Below, one piece after another: positions 1-12,100 of a stretch of 18,220 nt of DNA (within the stretch, counting starts at the first letter, position 1; each line of letters begins with the position of its first letter). A model generated the notes under the pieces. The model had not been told where the DNA came from, did no database searches, and saw only the letters and a program-made list of their open reading frames with translations. The position numbers were made by a program, and so were the translations under genes. Source of the DNA: an uncultured Clostridia bacterium. GTDB lineage: Bacteria > Bacillota > Clostridia > Christensenellales > Borkfalkiaceae. Location of the stretch: assembly GCA_947627125.1 (NCBI GenBank), contig CANQUY010000018.1, positions 1-18,220 on the forward strand, read 5' to 3'.

Positions 1-1
1 G

Positions 2-112
2 GGCAAAGACGGTCAGAACGGTGTAACGCCTCATATCGACGAAGAAACGGGTCACTGGTTCATCGGCGACGAAGATACCAAGATCCCCGCCACGGGCGCA
101 GACGGCAAGAAC
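2..112 (+). other. Collagen-like GxDG/GxNG linker of the giant protein
   Basis: This is the first 37 visible residues of the gene. It contains GKDGQNGVTPHI, then a Trp-Phe-Ile-Gly segment with a following Asp-Thr pair, then GADGKNG. This GxDGxNGxTP...WFIGxxDT pattern is a recurrent linker in surface proteins of Bacillota and Bacteroidota (family knowledge). A shorter echo, KGKDGTRG, lies between repeat units c and d near 650-673. The segment is cut by the window edge, so more copies may lie upstream. Confidence 0.75.
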
Positions 113-3100
113 GGCACCTACTGGCATTCCGGTGAGGGCACGCCCGTTGCCGAAGAGGCGACCGAGCCCGACACCTTCTATGTCGCGAACGCGAGCGAGG
201 GCGATTTCTATTTCGATACCGTCACGGGCGACGTGTACCGTCTTGAGAACGGCGCATGGACGCTTCTCACTTCGCTTACATTTAAACTCACGGGCAACCA
301 GTGGACCATCAACGGGAAGTCCACGGGTCTTTATGTCGCGCAGTGGTACAACGGAAACGGCGACCCCAACGGCAAGTTCCCCGGCTACAATGGCGACTTC
401 TATCTCGACGTCGTCAGCGGCATTATATATAAGAATGTGAGCACGAAGCTCGACGGCGAACTCAAGGGCACCGAATGGAAGCAGGAGCTCACCATCAGAA
501 GCAACCAGTGGTTCAGCGGCAAGGGTTCCCCCTTGGTCAACCTCAACGGAACTTACATTGCTGTGGGCGACATGTATCTCGATATCGAGAGCGGACAGGT
601 TTGGCATTACACCGCAGAGGGTTGGGCCGAGATCGAGGGCCTTATCCTCAAGGGTAAAGACGGCACGCGCGGCACCCGCCTCTTCAGCGGCAACGTGGCT
701 CCCGATGATAATGAAAACCTCGACCCGAACGAGATCGAATCCGGTGACCTTTACTTCGATACGAGCAAGGGCATCATCTACACTGCGACGAAGGATTACA
801 CGGACGGCTCCGTCAAATGGGATCCGATGAATGCCGATGATCCTCTCGCGGGCACCAAGTGGCTCAGCGGCGAAAAGGACCCTGCCGACTACACGGCTGC
901 AGATACATTATATAATGCATTGCAGGAAGCGCTTGAAAACGACGTGTACTTCAACACGACGACAAAGACGCTCTGGCAGAAGGTGGGCGGAAATTGGCAG
1001 TACCTTGGTTCGCTTGCCGAACAGCGCGCCAACAAGTGGTACCACGGTTCCTACGATCCCGAGGACCTCAAGGGTGAAGATGAAACGCTCTTCAAGGCTC
1101 TCACGTCTGATGCGATCGAGGGTGACTTCTATCTCCAGACATTCAGCGCATTCAGCGGCTTCACCGGCATGAGGATCTACGTCTATCAGAACGGCAGGTG
1201 GGCATTGCTCGCTGATTCGAGGATCGAAGTAGACCAGAGCAAGATCGAAAGCTACAACATTCCTACGCTTGACGTGCTCCGTGAATTCCGCGGCAGCGTC
1301 AACGGCGGAACAGACTTCACGGATAAGACAGTCTATCTCAGCGGTATCATCACGATGCCCGAGGAAGATTTCGCAGGCGTCGGTACCACAGGTACAGATG
1401 CTAAGCCCTTCAATGGCACCTTCGACGGACAGAAAGACAAGGGCTACTATATCGAGAACCTTGGCGATTATCTCTTCGGCAATATCGGAGCGGGCGCCAC
1501 TGTTCAGAATCTCGATCTCAGGGGCAAACTGGACGATGCAGTCCTCGCGACATTCTTTGCGGAAGGCGAAACCCCCAACTTCGGTTCCCTTCTTACGGGC
1601 AACTACGGCCTCGCGGAAAGCATCGACCCGAGCGCGCAGATCAAGAACGTCACGCTCGTGCTCACGAACGACAAGGCGACGGTCACCGTCAAATGGGACG
1701 GCGAGAGCGAAGTCACTGTAACCGTCAAGAGCAATGAAGATCATAAACTCGTGATCGGCGGCGCAGGCTGGAGCTACAACTCGCTGCTTGAACTCGGCAA
1801 TGCAAACTTTGAATTTGTGGATGTCGATTTCGCAGGCAAGACCTATCTCGACGTCACGAATGCGAAGTCCCTCAAGCTCAGCGGCGTCACCGCCAATGTT
1901 GCTCCCATCGAGGCGGCGGAAAGAGATACAGACGGTACAATCAAAGAATGGGTCGATGGCGGCTATTCCGGTCAGGTGGCTAAGAACAGAAGTGTCCACG
2001 CGGCGTTTATCGTCAGCCAGAATACGACAGAAGCTACGGATCCCATTTCCGTCAGAATCGAAAACAGCAAGATCAACGCGGCACAGTCCACAGAGAATAG
2101 CGACTGCGCTCTGAGCACCGGTCTGCAGGTTCCCGATGTGAACAGCATGGCGATCTATATCAGCACTCAGGTCGCACAAGTTGTGATCAGCGGTTCGACC
2201 TTCGGTACGCAGGACGCAACGGGACGCTACAGCTCCGCTGTTATCGAGCTTACAAATATCGCGGCGAACGCAACGCTCAACTTCGACCACAACATCGTCT
2301 ACGGCACGAACAACCACGGTCAAGAGGGCCGCGGCGCAGGTGTCGAAGAATTCAAGGCGTTCGTGCTCGGCAAGAGCAGTGACGCTTACTCCGCATTCTT
2401 CGTTGGCAACACTGTTAACGTCAGCACGCAGCAGGACGGCGCAGAAACCTACTTCCTGTCCGTTGAGGGCCAAGGCAATGCACAGGTCTACTTTGTCGGC
2501 GCAGACAATAAGTTCAACGGCAACAATACTCTCTACAAATTGGTCAAGGCGGAAGCGGAAAATATCGACTTCATCGCATTCTCCGCGACGCTCAACCAGT
2601 TCATTGATCCCGAAGAAGAGATCACGGATCCGAAACTCACGATCGGCCTTGCCTACCTCGGCAAAGACCTCAGCAAGAACGACGACGCATTCGATATCTT
2701 GTCCGCTTTGACCGAAAATGCGGCGACGAACCACAACGTTTGGATCATTGATATCCATTACGACGACCCCGTTGGATTCGTGAAGCACATTGCAAGCAAA
2801 GATACATATTATATCAACAATGCGGCAGGCTTCGGCTACTTCCGCGACAGCGTCAACGGCACCAAGAAGGACGAAGCGATCGTCGACAGCTACGATTACA
2901 CGGGCAAGACCGTCAATCTCGTGAAGTACAATAACGAGAGCTTCATGTACGATCTGTCCGCTTGGACCGCCTCGATCGGCTCCTATGCTGACGAAACTTC
3001 CTTCAACGGTACCTTCAACGGCAACGGCAACACGTTGAACAAGCTCGGCGTTGCGCTCTTCGGCAACCTCGGCGAAGGTGCAAAGGTTCAGAACCTCTAT

Positions 3101-6100
3101 ATCAACGAAGCGAACATTTCGGACGAAAAGTTCGTCGGTACCGTTGCAAGCGTTGCAACAGGCGACGTCACGATCTCCAATGTCATTGTTACGGCTTCCA
3201 ACCTTACCTTGAACGTTCCCGCACTCGCGGAAGGTCAAGAAAAGCTCACGGATGAACAGCTCAAGTATGCTCGTTCCATCGGCGGTATCGTTGGTGCGGC
3301 GGACGGCACAGTCACGCTCAGCGGCGTTTCCTTCGGGCAGGTCGAAAGCGCAGTTGCAGCCGCTTCCGTGAACCCGAGCAACCTCAACAGCACCATTACC
3401 AACAACTATACCGAGGGCGGCCTCAACTACCTCGTCTACAACTACGGCCTCGTCGGCTCCAAGTTCTCGGGGACGGAATATGCAGGCGACGCTTGGGCAA
3501 CAGGCAAGACCATTCTTCCTGCGGCAGAGGTGAATGTCACGGTAGGTTCGGACGAGTTTGGCGAACAGACCTTCACGGCTTCCTTCAACGCTTATATCGC
3601 GGCGACCAGGCTCGCGCTCACGGCATCCTATGGCCTCAGCGGCTCGAAGGGCGACAACGTCCTCGTCACCGCTTACGACGAGGTCGGCCTTGCCAACATT
3701 GCAGAGATCGTCGCACACGGCGTCACCTTCAACGGCGTGTATGTTCTTGTCGGCGCGGATATCAATGTTGCCCTTCTGAAGGACGATACCACGCAGATGT
3801 CCGCATGGAAGGGTATCGGTACAGATACTTACGCATTCGAGGGTACCTTCATGGGCGCACCCGACGTCGAAGAGGGCGAAGATGCGCTTACGCCTCACTA
3901 TATCAACGGTCTTACGGGCGCACTCTTCAACAATTTGAAGGGTACCGTCAAGAACCTTGTTCTCACCGAACAGTGCTTGAACGGAAGCGCCTCGATCGCG
4001 GCGAAGGCAGATGGCGCGGCGATCAACAACGTCATCATCAATGCATGGGTGCAGACAGTGGACGGCGCGTCCGATCCTTCCGTCAGCGACCTCGCCGCCG
4101 CACCGTTCGGCATCTATGGTGGCGAAGTGGCTACCGCAACGGTCACCAATTCCACCATCACGGTTGAATTCAAAGCCCAAAATATCACCTTCAGCGCGGA
4201 GATCGACAAAGATCAGAACGCGGACGTCCTCTTCAAGGGCGACACGCTCGCCGCAACCGAAACGGCTGCAACGCACACCTACACGGCAATCGTCAACGAT
4301 CAGATCTTCAACCTTGGCGGATTCAACTTGAGCAATGGTGCGACAACACCTACTGCGAAATTTACCTTCACAGGTATCAAGTTCACAGGCAAGACCTATA
4401 TCCAGCTTTGCGCTTCTCTGCCCGGCAATACGATCAATAGACCGAATGTCACCGAATTTACGATGACGAACTGCTATGCAGACGTTACGCCTGAAACTGT
4501 GAGCGGCAAGTGGCCTGCATTCATTCTCGGATTTGAACGTTGGAATAGCGTGAACCACACGAAGGTAAACTTCACAAATAACGTTGTCCTCTCTGACGTT
4601 GGCGGCACCGAAGAGAATACCTACCAGAATGGTTGCCTTGCAATCTTCTCGTGGTCGTCCTTTGCGAATGGTTCCGTCATCAGCGGTAACACCTTCGGTT
4701 CCGATACACGTCGTTATCACGAGGCTATTATTAAGGTTCTCGAGCTTGAGAACAATGCAACGATTACGATCGAAGGGAACAAGTTCTATACAGACGCGGC
4801 AGGTTCCGGAGTCAGTTGGGGTGCCAACAAGAAAGCGGCGATTGATCTTGCGGCTTCTACGGACATCGTTTACACGGCATGGGTGAAGAACAACACTCTT
4901 GACATCAAGACTGCGGACGGTGTTGAAACCGATTACACATTTGTTTCTCTTGAAAATGGTGGAAGCGGAATCAAGCACGCAAGAGCATTCATCACGACGG
5001 ATAATACTGTTACTCTGAATGGTAAGGAAGTTACAATCAATTATGACTTTGTAACGAAAGGTGGTTGCCTTGTTGCTGATCGTTACGACTTCCTCGGCTA
5101 CAATGTTGAGCTCGACGATGCGGGCAAGATCTTGAGCGGTAACTTCATCTTCGGTCACGGCTCGAGATTTAACACCACAAATGATTCTGACGTTGCCGCT
5201 GCACTCAAGGGTTACCTTGCCGAAACTGCGGATCCCGCAAACATCCATATCGTAGTTGCAGACGGTCTTGGCCGCAGGCTCAGCGATATGCTCGAAGAGA
5301 AGGATGCAGAGGGTAATGTTACCAAGTCTGCAAACTTCACCACCTACTATATCTTCGATGAAACGGGTCTTGAGAACTTCATCTCGCTTGTCAATGGCGG
5401 TACATACGACTTCAGCGGCAAGACCGTGAAGTTCGCAGATGAGTTCAGCGCAGATCACACTCTCGATCTCAGCGGCTACAACACGTCTGATGACAACGCT
5501 TGGACGCCGATCGGTACAGCGGATCATCCCTTCAAGGGCACCTTCGACGGCAGCTATGTCAGCGGCGAAACGACGGCCAACTGGACGATCACGGGTCTTA
5601 AGTACACCAACTATGCAGGTACGGATGCGCTTCTCGGCTTCTTCGGTTACACCGACGGCGGCGCAATCACGAACCTCGATATCGTCGACTTCAGCTTCAA
5701 TATCGGTAGCGAGAGCGATTCCCGTAACATTGGCTTGCTTGTTGCACACGCAAAGGGCACGACGATTTCCGGTATCAACGTATCCGCTTCTTCTATCAAC
5801 GGTAACGTTTCTATCAGCGCGACGACGGGCGCAGTCGTCGGTCTTCTCGAGGGCGGCAAAGTCGAAAATGTCACCGTCAACGACACAACGATCGACGCAG
5901 ATGGCACGCCTACCATTGGCGCGGTTGTCGGTAAGGCAACGAATAGCGCGACGGTCAGCAAGGTCTATGTCGGCGGTTCAATGCAGAAAGATGGAGAAAA
6001 AGACGTCTTTGTTGCCGACACCAACACTTCAGTGACCGTTACAGGTTCGGCAAGCGTCGGCGGCGTCATCGGTATTGCCGAAAGCGGCGTTTCCGTCGAT

Positions 6101-9100
6101 ACCGTCTACTCCGCAGCCAAGATCACCGCAAAGGGTATCAAGGGCGATAATCAGTATCTTATCGGCGGCATCATTGGTGAGGCCAAGGCTGAAGGAACGT
6201 ACACTGTTACGAATGCTCACTTTGTCGGTACGCTCACTCGCTCCGGCATGGGCGACACACCTACCACCAAGTATGCGAACTACGGCCTTGTCGGCGCGGC
6301 GACCGCTGAAGAGCTCACGGGCCTTACGATCACGAGTTCCGACCTGTTGGTCGAGCACCACACCGGCTTCGTCCAGACCACGAAGTGGGATAAGGATGGA
6401 ATCGTCACCTCCGAGTATCAAGTCACGGGTGTTGAGGGTCTTACCTTCTTCCGCGATCAGGTCAACGGCGGCAACAGCTACAAGAACGAAACGATCCACG
6501 TCACGCAGGATATCACGCTCACCGCAGATTTCGCTCCGATTGGCTCCACCGAACACCCGTTCGAGGGTACCTTCAAGGGCGATAAGAGCACGACTGAGGA
6601 TAAGATCGAGGGCTACACCATCAGCAACCTCAAAGTTATGCACCATGCGGCTCATGATGATAGTGATGGTTGCGCACCTACAAGCAACTATGCGGGTCTT
6701 TTCGGCGTCGTCAATGGCGCTACGATCGAGAACATCAACTTCTCGAACGTCACAGTTACCGGTCGCGAGTACGTCGGCGTCCTTGCCGGTGAGGCAAAGG
6801 GTGAAACGACGATCGAAAACGTCACGGTCACGACGGCTACGGTCAATGGACACCACTGGGTCGGCGGCCTTGTCGGTTACGCAAGCGGTACGCTCACCGT
6901 CACGAACAACAAGGTTACGGGTCTTACCGCAAACGCAGTGCCCGAAAAGACTGTTGACAGCTCAAGCAATGCACGCTTCGACAATGGCGATAAGCTCGGC
7001 GGTCTTGTCGGTTATGTCGGTTGCACAACTGCTACGTTCAATAAGAACACTGTTGAAAGCGCAACGCTCACCGCTTACCGTGATATCGGCGGCCTCGTCG
7101 GTATCGACAACGGTGCGCACGGCACTTACACGGAGAACACTGTTAAGGACGTCACGATCAACGTCAAGAAGACAGGTTACACCGTTGAAAATGATTTCTG
7201 CACCTACAAAGCGGATTACAGCTACCTTGAATCCGATAAGGGTAACATGCAGAATGCTGAATGGCTCGTCGGCCGCGACAATGAAGATGCCAACAACAAC
7301 GTCACGCCCAATGCCAAGAACGAAAGAATCAACGTTACGATCAATTACTATCAGCCCGAGGGCGCGAACGACTTCATCTATGATAACGGTCAGTGGCGCA
7401 TCCTCAGCGTCCTTGGTCTTAAGACTTTCGCGGAACTCTCTAAGAAGACGGAAGGGAACACTCATGCCGGCCAGACATATACGAAGGGCTTCGCGGGCGC
7501 AACTGTCGTTATCGATATCGATCTCGGCCTCACCGAGCTCAACGTTGCCGCAACGGAAGATCCTGCAGAAACCCCTGCACCTGTTCTCCCGATCGAAGGC
7601 TTCGAGGGCACGTTCGACGGCCACGGCCATACGATCAGCAACATGAGCGTCACAGCTGCGGATAATGCGGGCTTCTTCGGCGAGTTGAAGGGCGACGTGA
7701 AGAACGTTACCTTCACGAATGCAACTGTCGAGGCGACGGGCGTATCTTCCAATGCAGGTGTCGTCGCGGGCAAACTTTCCGCCGCGAAAGAGATTTCCAA
7801 CATCACTGTCAGTGGTGCAACTGTCACGACGAAAGATGACAAGAGCGTTTCGGCAGGGTTGATCGGTCAAATCACCGCAGAAGCTACGATCAAGGACATC
7901 ACTGTAGACAATGCTACCCTCACGGCAGCAGACTCGGCTGTGACGGCAGGCGTTACGACCGCCGGTACGGCTGCGGCTCTCGCTTCCTTCGGTTCGGGCA
8001 GCCACGGCACCACGGTCACGAACTTCAACTTCTACGGCACGCTTTCGGGCGGCAACCGCATCCTCATGACGGGTGCCACAGAAGATAACGGCATCACATT
8101 CACGAACTCCACCGTTGCGCTTAAGACGGAAGGTATCGAGCAGAACAGCGGCTTCTTCTACGGCGCATATGTTGGTGAAGGTGAAGGGGCGACCGTCTAC
8201 GGCGACGCAGCGAAACCCGCTTACTTCATCGAGAACGAGAGCGGCCTCACCGCATTCGGCAGCTTCCTTGCAGAGCATACGCTTGCGGGCGAAACGGTCT
8301 ACCTGCTCAAGGATCTCACGGTTGCTTCCTGGACGAATTCTCTCGGCAACTTCGAGGGCACATTCGACGGTTTGAAGAACACGATCACCGTATCGAACGA
8401 GAGCAATGCAGAGGGTTACCTCTTCAATACGCTCGGCCTCCTTGGCGCAACTGCTGAGGATGCAGGTACCACCGCGACGATCAAAGATCTCACGCTCAAG
8501 GGCATTTCCCTTGCGGAGAACTTCACAAACGTTTCGTTGAACAACGTCCATGTTGAAATCGGCTTCAGCGGCGCAGGAAAAGCATACTACGGCCTCGCGA
8601 AAGCGGCAGCCGAGAAAGCGAACGTGACGATCGAATCCTCCGATATCACAGTCGATTGCACCGACTACAGCGCGAAGTTCAGCTGGACCGACAGCAAGGC
8701 GACAGCGGCTGCAAATTACACGGTCAAGACGGCCGCGGGCCTCAGCTACCTCGCTTCCGTTGTCAACAGCGGTATCGACTTCGAGGGCAGGACGGTCACT
8801 CTCAACGCCGAAGTTGACCTCACGAATATCGCTTGGACGCCGATCGGCAGTTCCGACAATACGCCTTTCAAGGGCATCTTCGACGGCAACGGCAAGAAGA
8901 TCAAGAACCTCAAGATCACTGCTGAATCCGACTATATCGGCCTCTTCGGTTACGTCTTGGGCGGCACGATCAAGGATCTCACCATTGAGGGCGTTTCCGC
9001 TATCGTCACCGCAGATTACGTCGGCGCGCTTGCGGGTTACCTCAACGGCGCTACGCTCAGCAACATTCAGATCATCGGCACGGGTCTTGACAGCGATCCC

Positions 9101-12100
9101 ACGACCATGAAGACCGTGTTCACCACGGGCGACTTTGTCGGCGGCGTTGCGGGCTATGCAAAGAATGTCACAGTTGAAAACGGTCTTACCCTCAGCAATT
9201 TGAAGGTGCAGGGCAAGAACCATGTCGGCGGCATCTTCGGCCAGCTCACCTACGACAAGGCAGGCGAAACGAACCTGCTCACCGCTACGCTCACCGATAT
9301 GTATGTCGAGGGCAATACGGCCAACGGCGGCGCAGTGATCGGCTATGTCGATGGCGCAGTCACGCTCCACATTACCTTCAGCGGCGCACTGAGCCTGCCC
9401 GAGGAAACGCTTTCCAACGAATATCACGGCTTGGTCGGCAGCACGTCAGAGCATGCAGCGGTTGTTATCGACAATGGCACCAAGCTCACCGTCGTTGAAT
9501 CCGAAGGCTATATCGTGACCACCGTGTGGAATGCAGACGGTTCAGTCACACAGTCCGTAGAGCTCACCTCCGTAGACGGCATCAAGTACTTCCGCAGTCA
9601 GATCCTGGCGGGTAACGATTACAACGGCGTAGTCGTTACCCTCGCCGAGGGCGAATATGATCTCGGCGCACTTCAGCCTCTTGGTGCGGAAAAGACCTTC
9701 AAGGGTACCTTGCAGGGCGAAGAGAATAAAGTCGCTGCCATCAGCTACACGCTCACAGCTCCTGCAGACGCCGCAGAATACACGATCGGCTTCTTCAGCA
9801 AGCTCGAAGGTACAGTTAACAATATCACTTTCAGCAACATTACGATCAACGCTACGGCGGCGAACGGTGTTGGTGTAGTCGCAGCGCGTTCCATCAACGC
9901 TGAAATCACGAATGTTACCGTCAATGCAACGAAGGTTTCGGGCGGCAAATGGGTCGGCGGTATCGTCGGTCATGCGCTCAGCACTCAGATCCTGAAGTGC
10001 TCCGTGACGGGTACATTTGAAGTACAGGATTGCTACGTTGCAGGTATCGCGGGCTTCATGGACGGCGCAGGTTGCAAGGTCGAAGAGAACCAAATCGGTA
10101 CAGAAGATGCTCCCGCAATGTTCACCGCGCTTGCAACCGACGGTAAACTTGACGCAGACGGAGATAGAATCAACGGCTACGGTCAGATCGGCGGTATCGT
10201 TGCCCACAGCTCCGGTACGGCGATCGAAATCAACAACAACGAGATCTATGCCACGATCGATAACTCCAAAGCCAATATCTATGTCTTAGAGCACTCGAAG
10301 CAAGGTCAGAATCAGTTGTATGTCGGCGCGATCATGGCGAACGGTACTCCCAGCGCAACGGGCAACAGCGGTAACGTGACGATTATCGTTGCCGAAGAAG
10401 TCCTCGATTCCAACGCTCCTTACTTTGGCGGTCTTGTTGGCCCCGGGTTCAACAGCGGCGTTGGTGAAAATGACATCACTGTTCTTTGGCATGGCCTTGA
10501 AATTGAGAACGGCATCTATAAGATCAAGGACGCCGCCCAGCTCAATGTGATCCGTGTCCTCGTCAACAATGGCTATACCTTCGAGGGTGAAACCATCAAG
10601 CTCACCGATAATATCGATCTGAATTCGTCCTACACAACGCCCATCGGCGGAACAAGGTGGACCACCAAAGATGGCGTCCAAGTTTGCGAAAACCCCTTCA
10701 AGGGCGTGTTCGACGGCGACGGCCACACGATCAGCAACCTTATCGTTACGGCCAATAGCGATATGATCTACGGCGGCCTCTTCGGTTATATCGACGGCAC
10801 AAGTCTTGCCGCAGACGTGGCCTCCGTGAAGAACTTGACCCTCAACAACGTCACCGTCCTCGGTTTCGCTGTCGTCGGTTCCGTCGCGGGCGCGATCGAA
10901 AACGGTCTTATCAAAAACGTTACCGTGCAGGGCAATATCGAACTCGTTTCCACCTACGTCGCGGAGGGCATTGGTTCCGCGGCAGGCGGCATCTCAGGTT
11001 TGCTCTATGCTTCCTCTTTGGAGGAATGCACGGTGAAGCACAATGCGGCGAGGAATGCGGCAGCGCGCGCTACCGCTCGCCTCGCTGCGAACAGCGAGGC
11101 ACAAAAAACTGATATCTCGCTCGAAAACAGCACTCATATCATCGCCGCGTTCCAGTACGCAGGCGGTATCGCTGCCAAGCTCGACCTCTCTAAGGTCGAA
11201 GATGCCGAAACAGTTTCCATGGTCTTCGACGAACTCCACGTCAGCGGCATGGTCATTCAGATCCTTGCTACCGAAACGGAGATCGACGATAGAGCCGCAG
11301 GCGGCCTTGTCGGCTCGGGCAATGTAACGGTTCCCCAAGATACAACGCTCGAAGTCGAAGTCCACGATAACGACGTCAGAAGGACCGAGATCGTCTATCC
11401 CGAACCCGCAGAGGGCGAGGAATCGGACGTCAAAGTCGGCGGCCTCTTCGGCGAAGAGCTCGACACGTCCGACAACGTGACCATGGACGACCAAGGCAAT
11501 GCTATGCAGGACGTCTACAAGTACGAAGAGGGCAAGCAAGACGAGAAAGTCGAGCTCAAAGAGGGCATCATCCTTGAGCCCGTTGCAGAGGGCAAATCTC
11601 TCCTCGGCGCGTACCTGTACAAGGACGGCGAAAAAGTCGGCAAAGCTCAGTGGTATGAAGTTCCCGACGAGCAGGCTCTTATCGACCTTCCGAAAGAATT
11701 TGCAAATAATACCTCCGCAGATGTCTATTTGACAAAATCCGCCGAAAACGGCTCCGCCGTTTACGACATGACGGGTAAGACTTATACTCCGATTGCGGAT
11801 TTCGCAGGAAATTTCTATGGTAACGGCGCAAGAATCGAAGGAATGACGTCCGCGTTGTTTGCAAACCTTGCAATCGGTGCAAGCGTAAACGACTTTACGT
11901 TGGATGTGAATATCGCCTCCGGTCAAGCTGCACTTACGGGGAATACGTCTGGTATTCGTGCGGCGGAAAATAATCCTACCTACATTCGTAATGTTACGAT
12001 TGAAGGCACTACAAAAACGATGGGCGTGTTTGCCAATAAGGTTTGGAGCTACTATGGTGATAATTCCACCATTAAAGAGCCCGAACTGTACTTCATCAAC

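Noticed and set aside
233..235. GTG as the start codon of the giant gene
   Set aside because: The frame is open back to base 2 with matching repeat and collagen-like sequence. There is no ribosome binding site before the GTG, and it falls inside the first GDFYFD unit.
908..5749. A 1,613-codon antisense open frame, with further long ones at 6029-6856, 6962-9427, 10994-12121, 12224-13462, 13787-14917 and 15215-16105
   Set aside because: All are in codon register with the sense gene and end exactly where the sense strand uses TTA, CTA or TCA. Their translations are rich in Cys, Arg, Val, Asp and Glu with no domain pattern, while the sense strand has clear protein repeats.
6075..7646. A 523-codon plus-strand frame overlapping modules 4-6
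   Set aside because: It is Ser/Arg/Thr-rich with no motif, an out-of-frame shadow of the repeat codons of the real gene.
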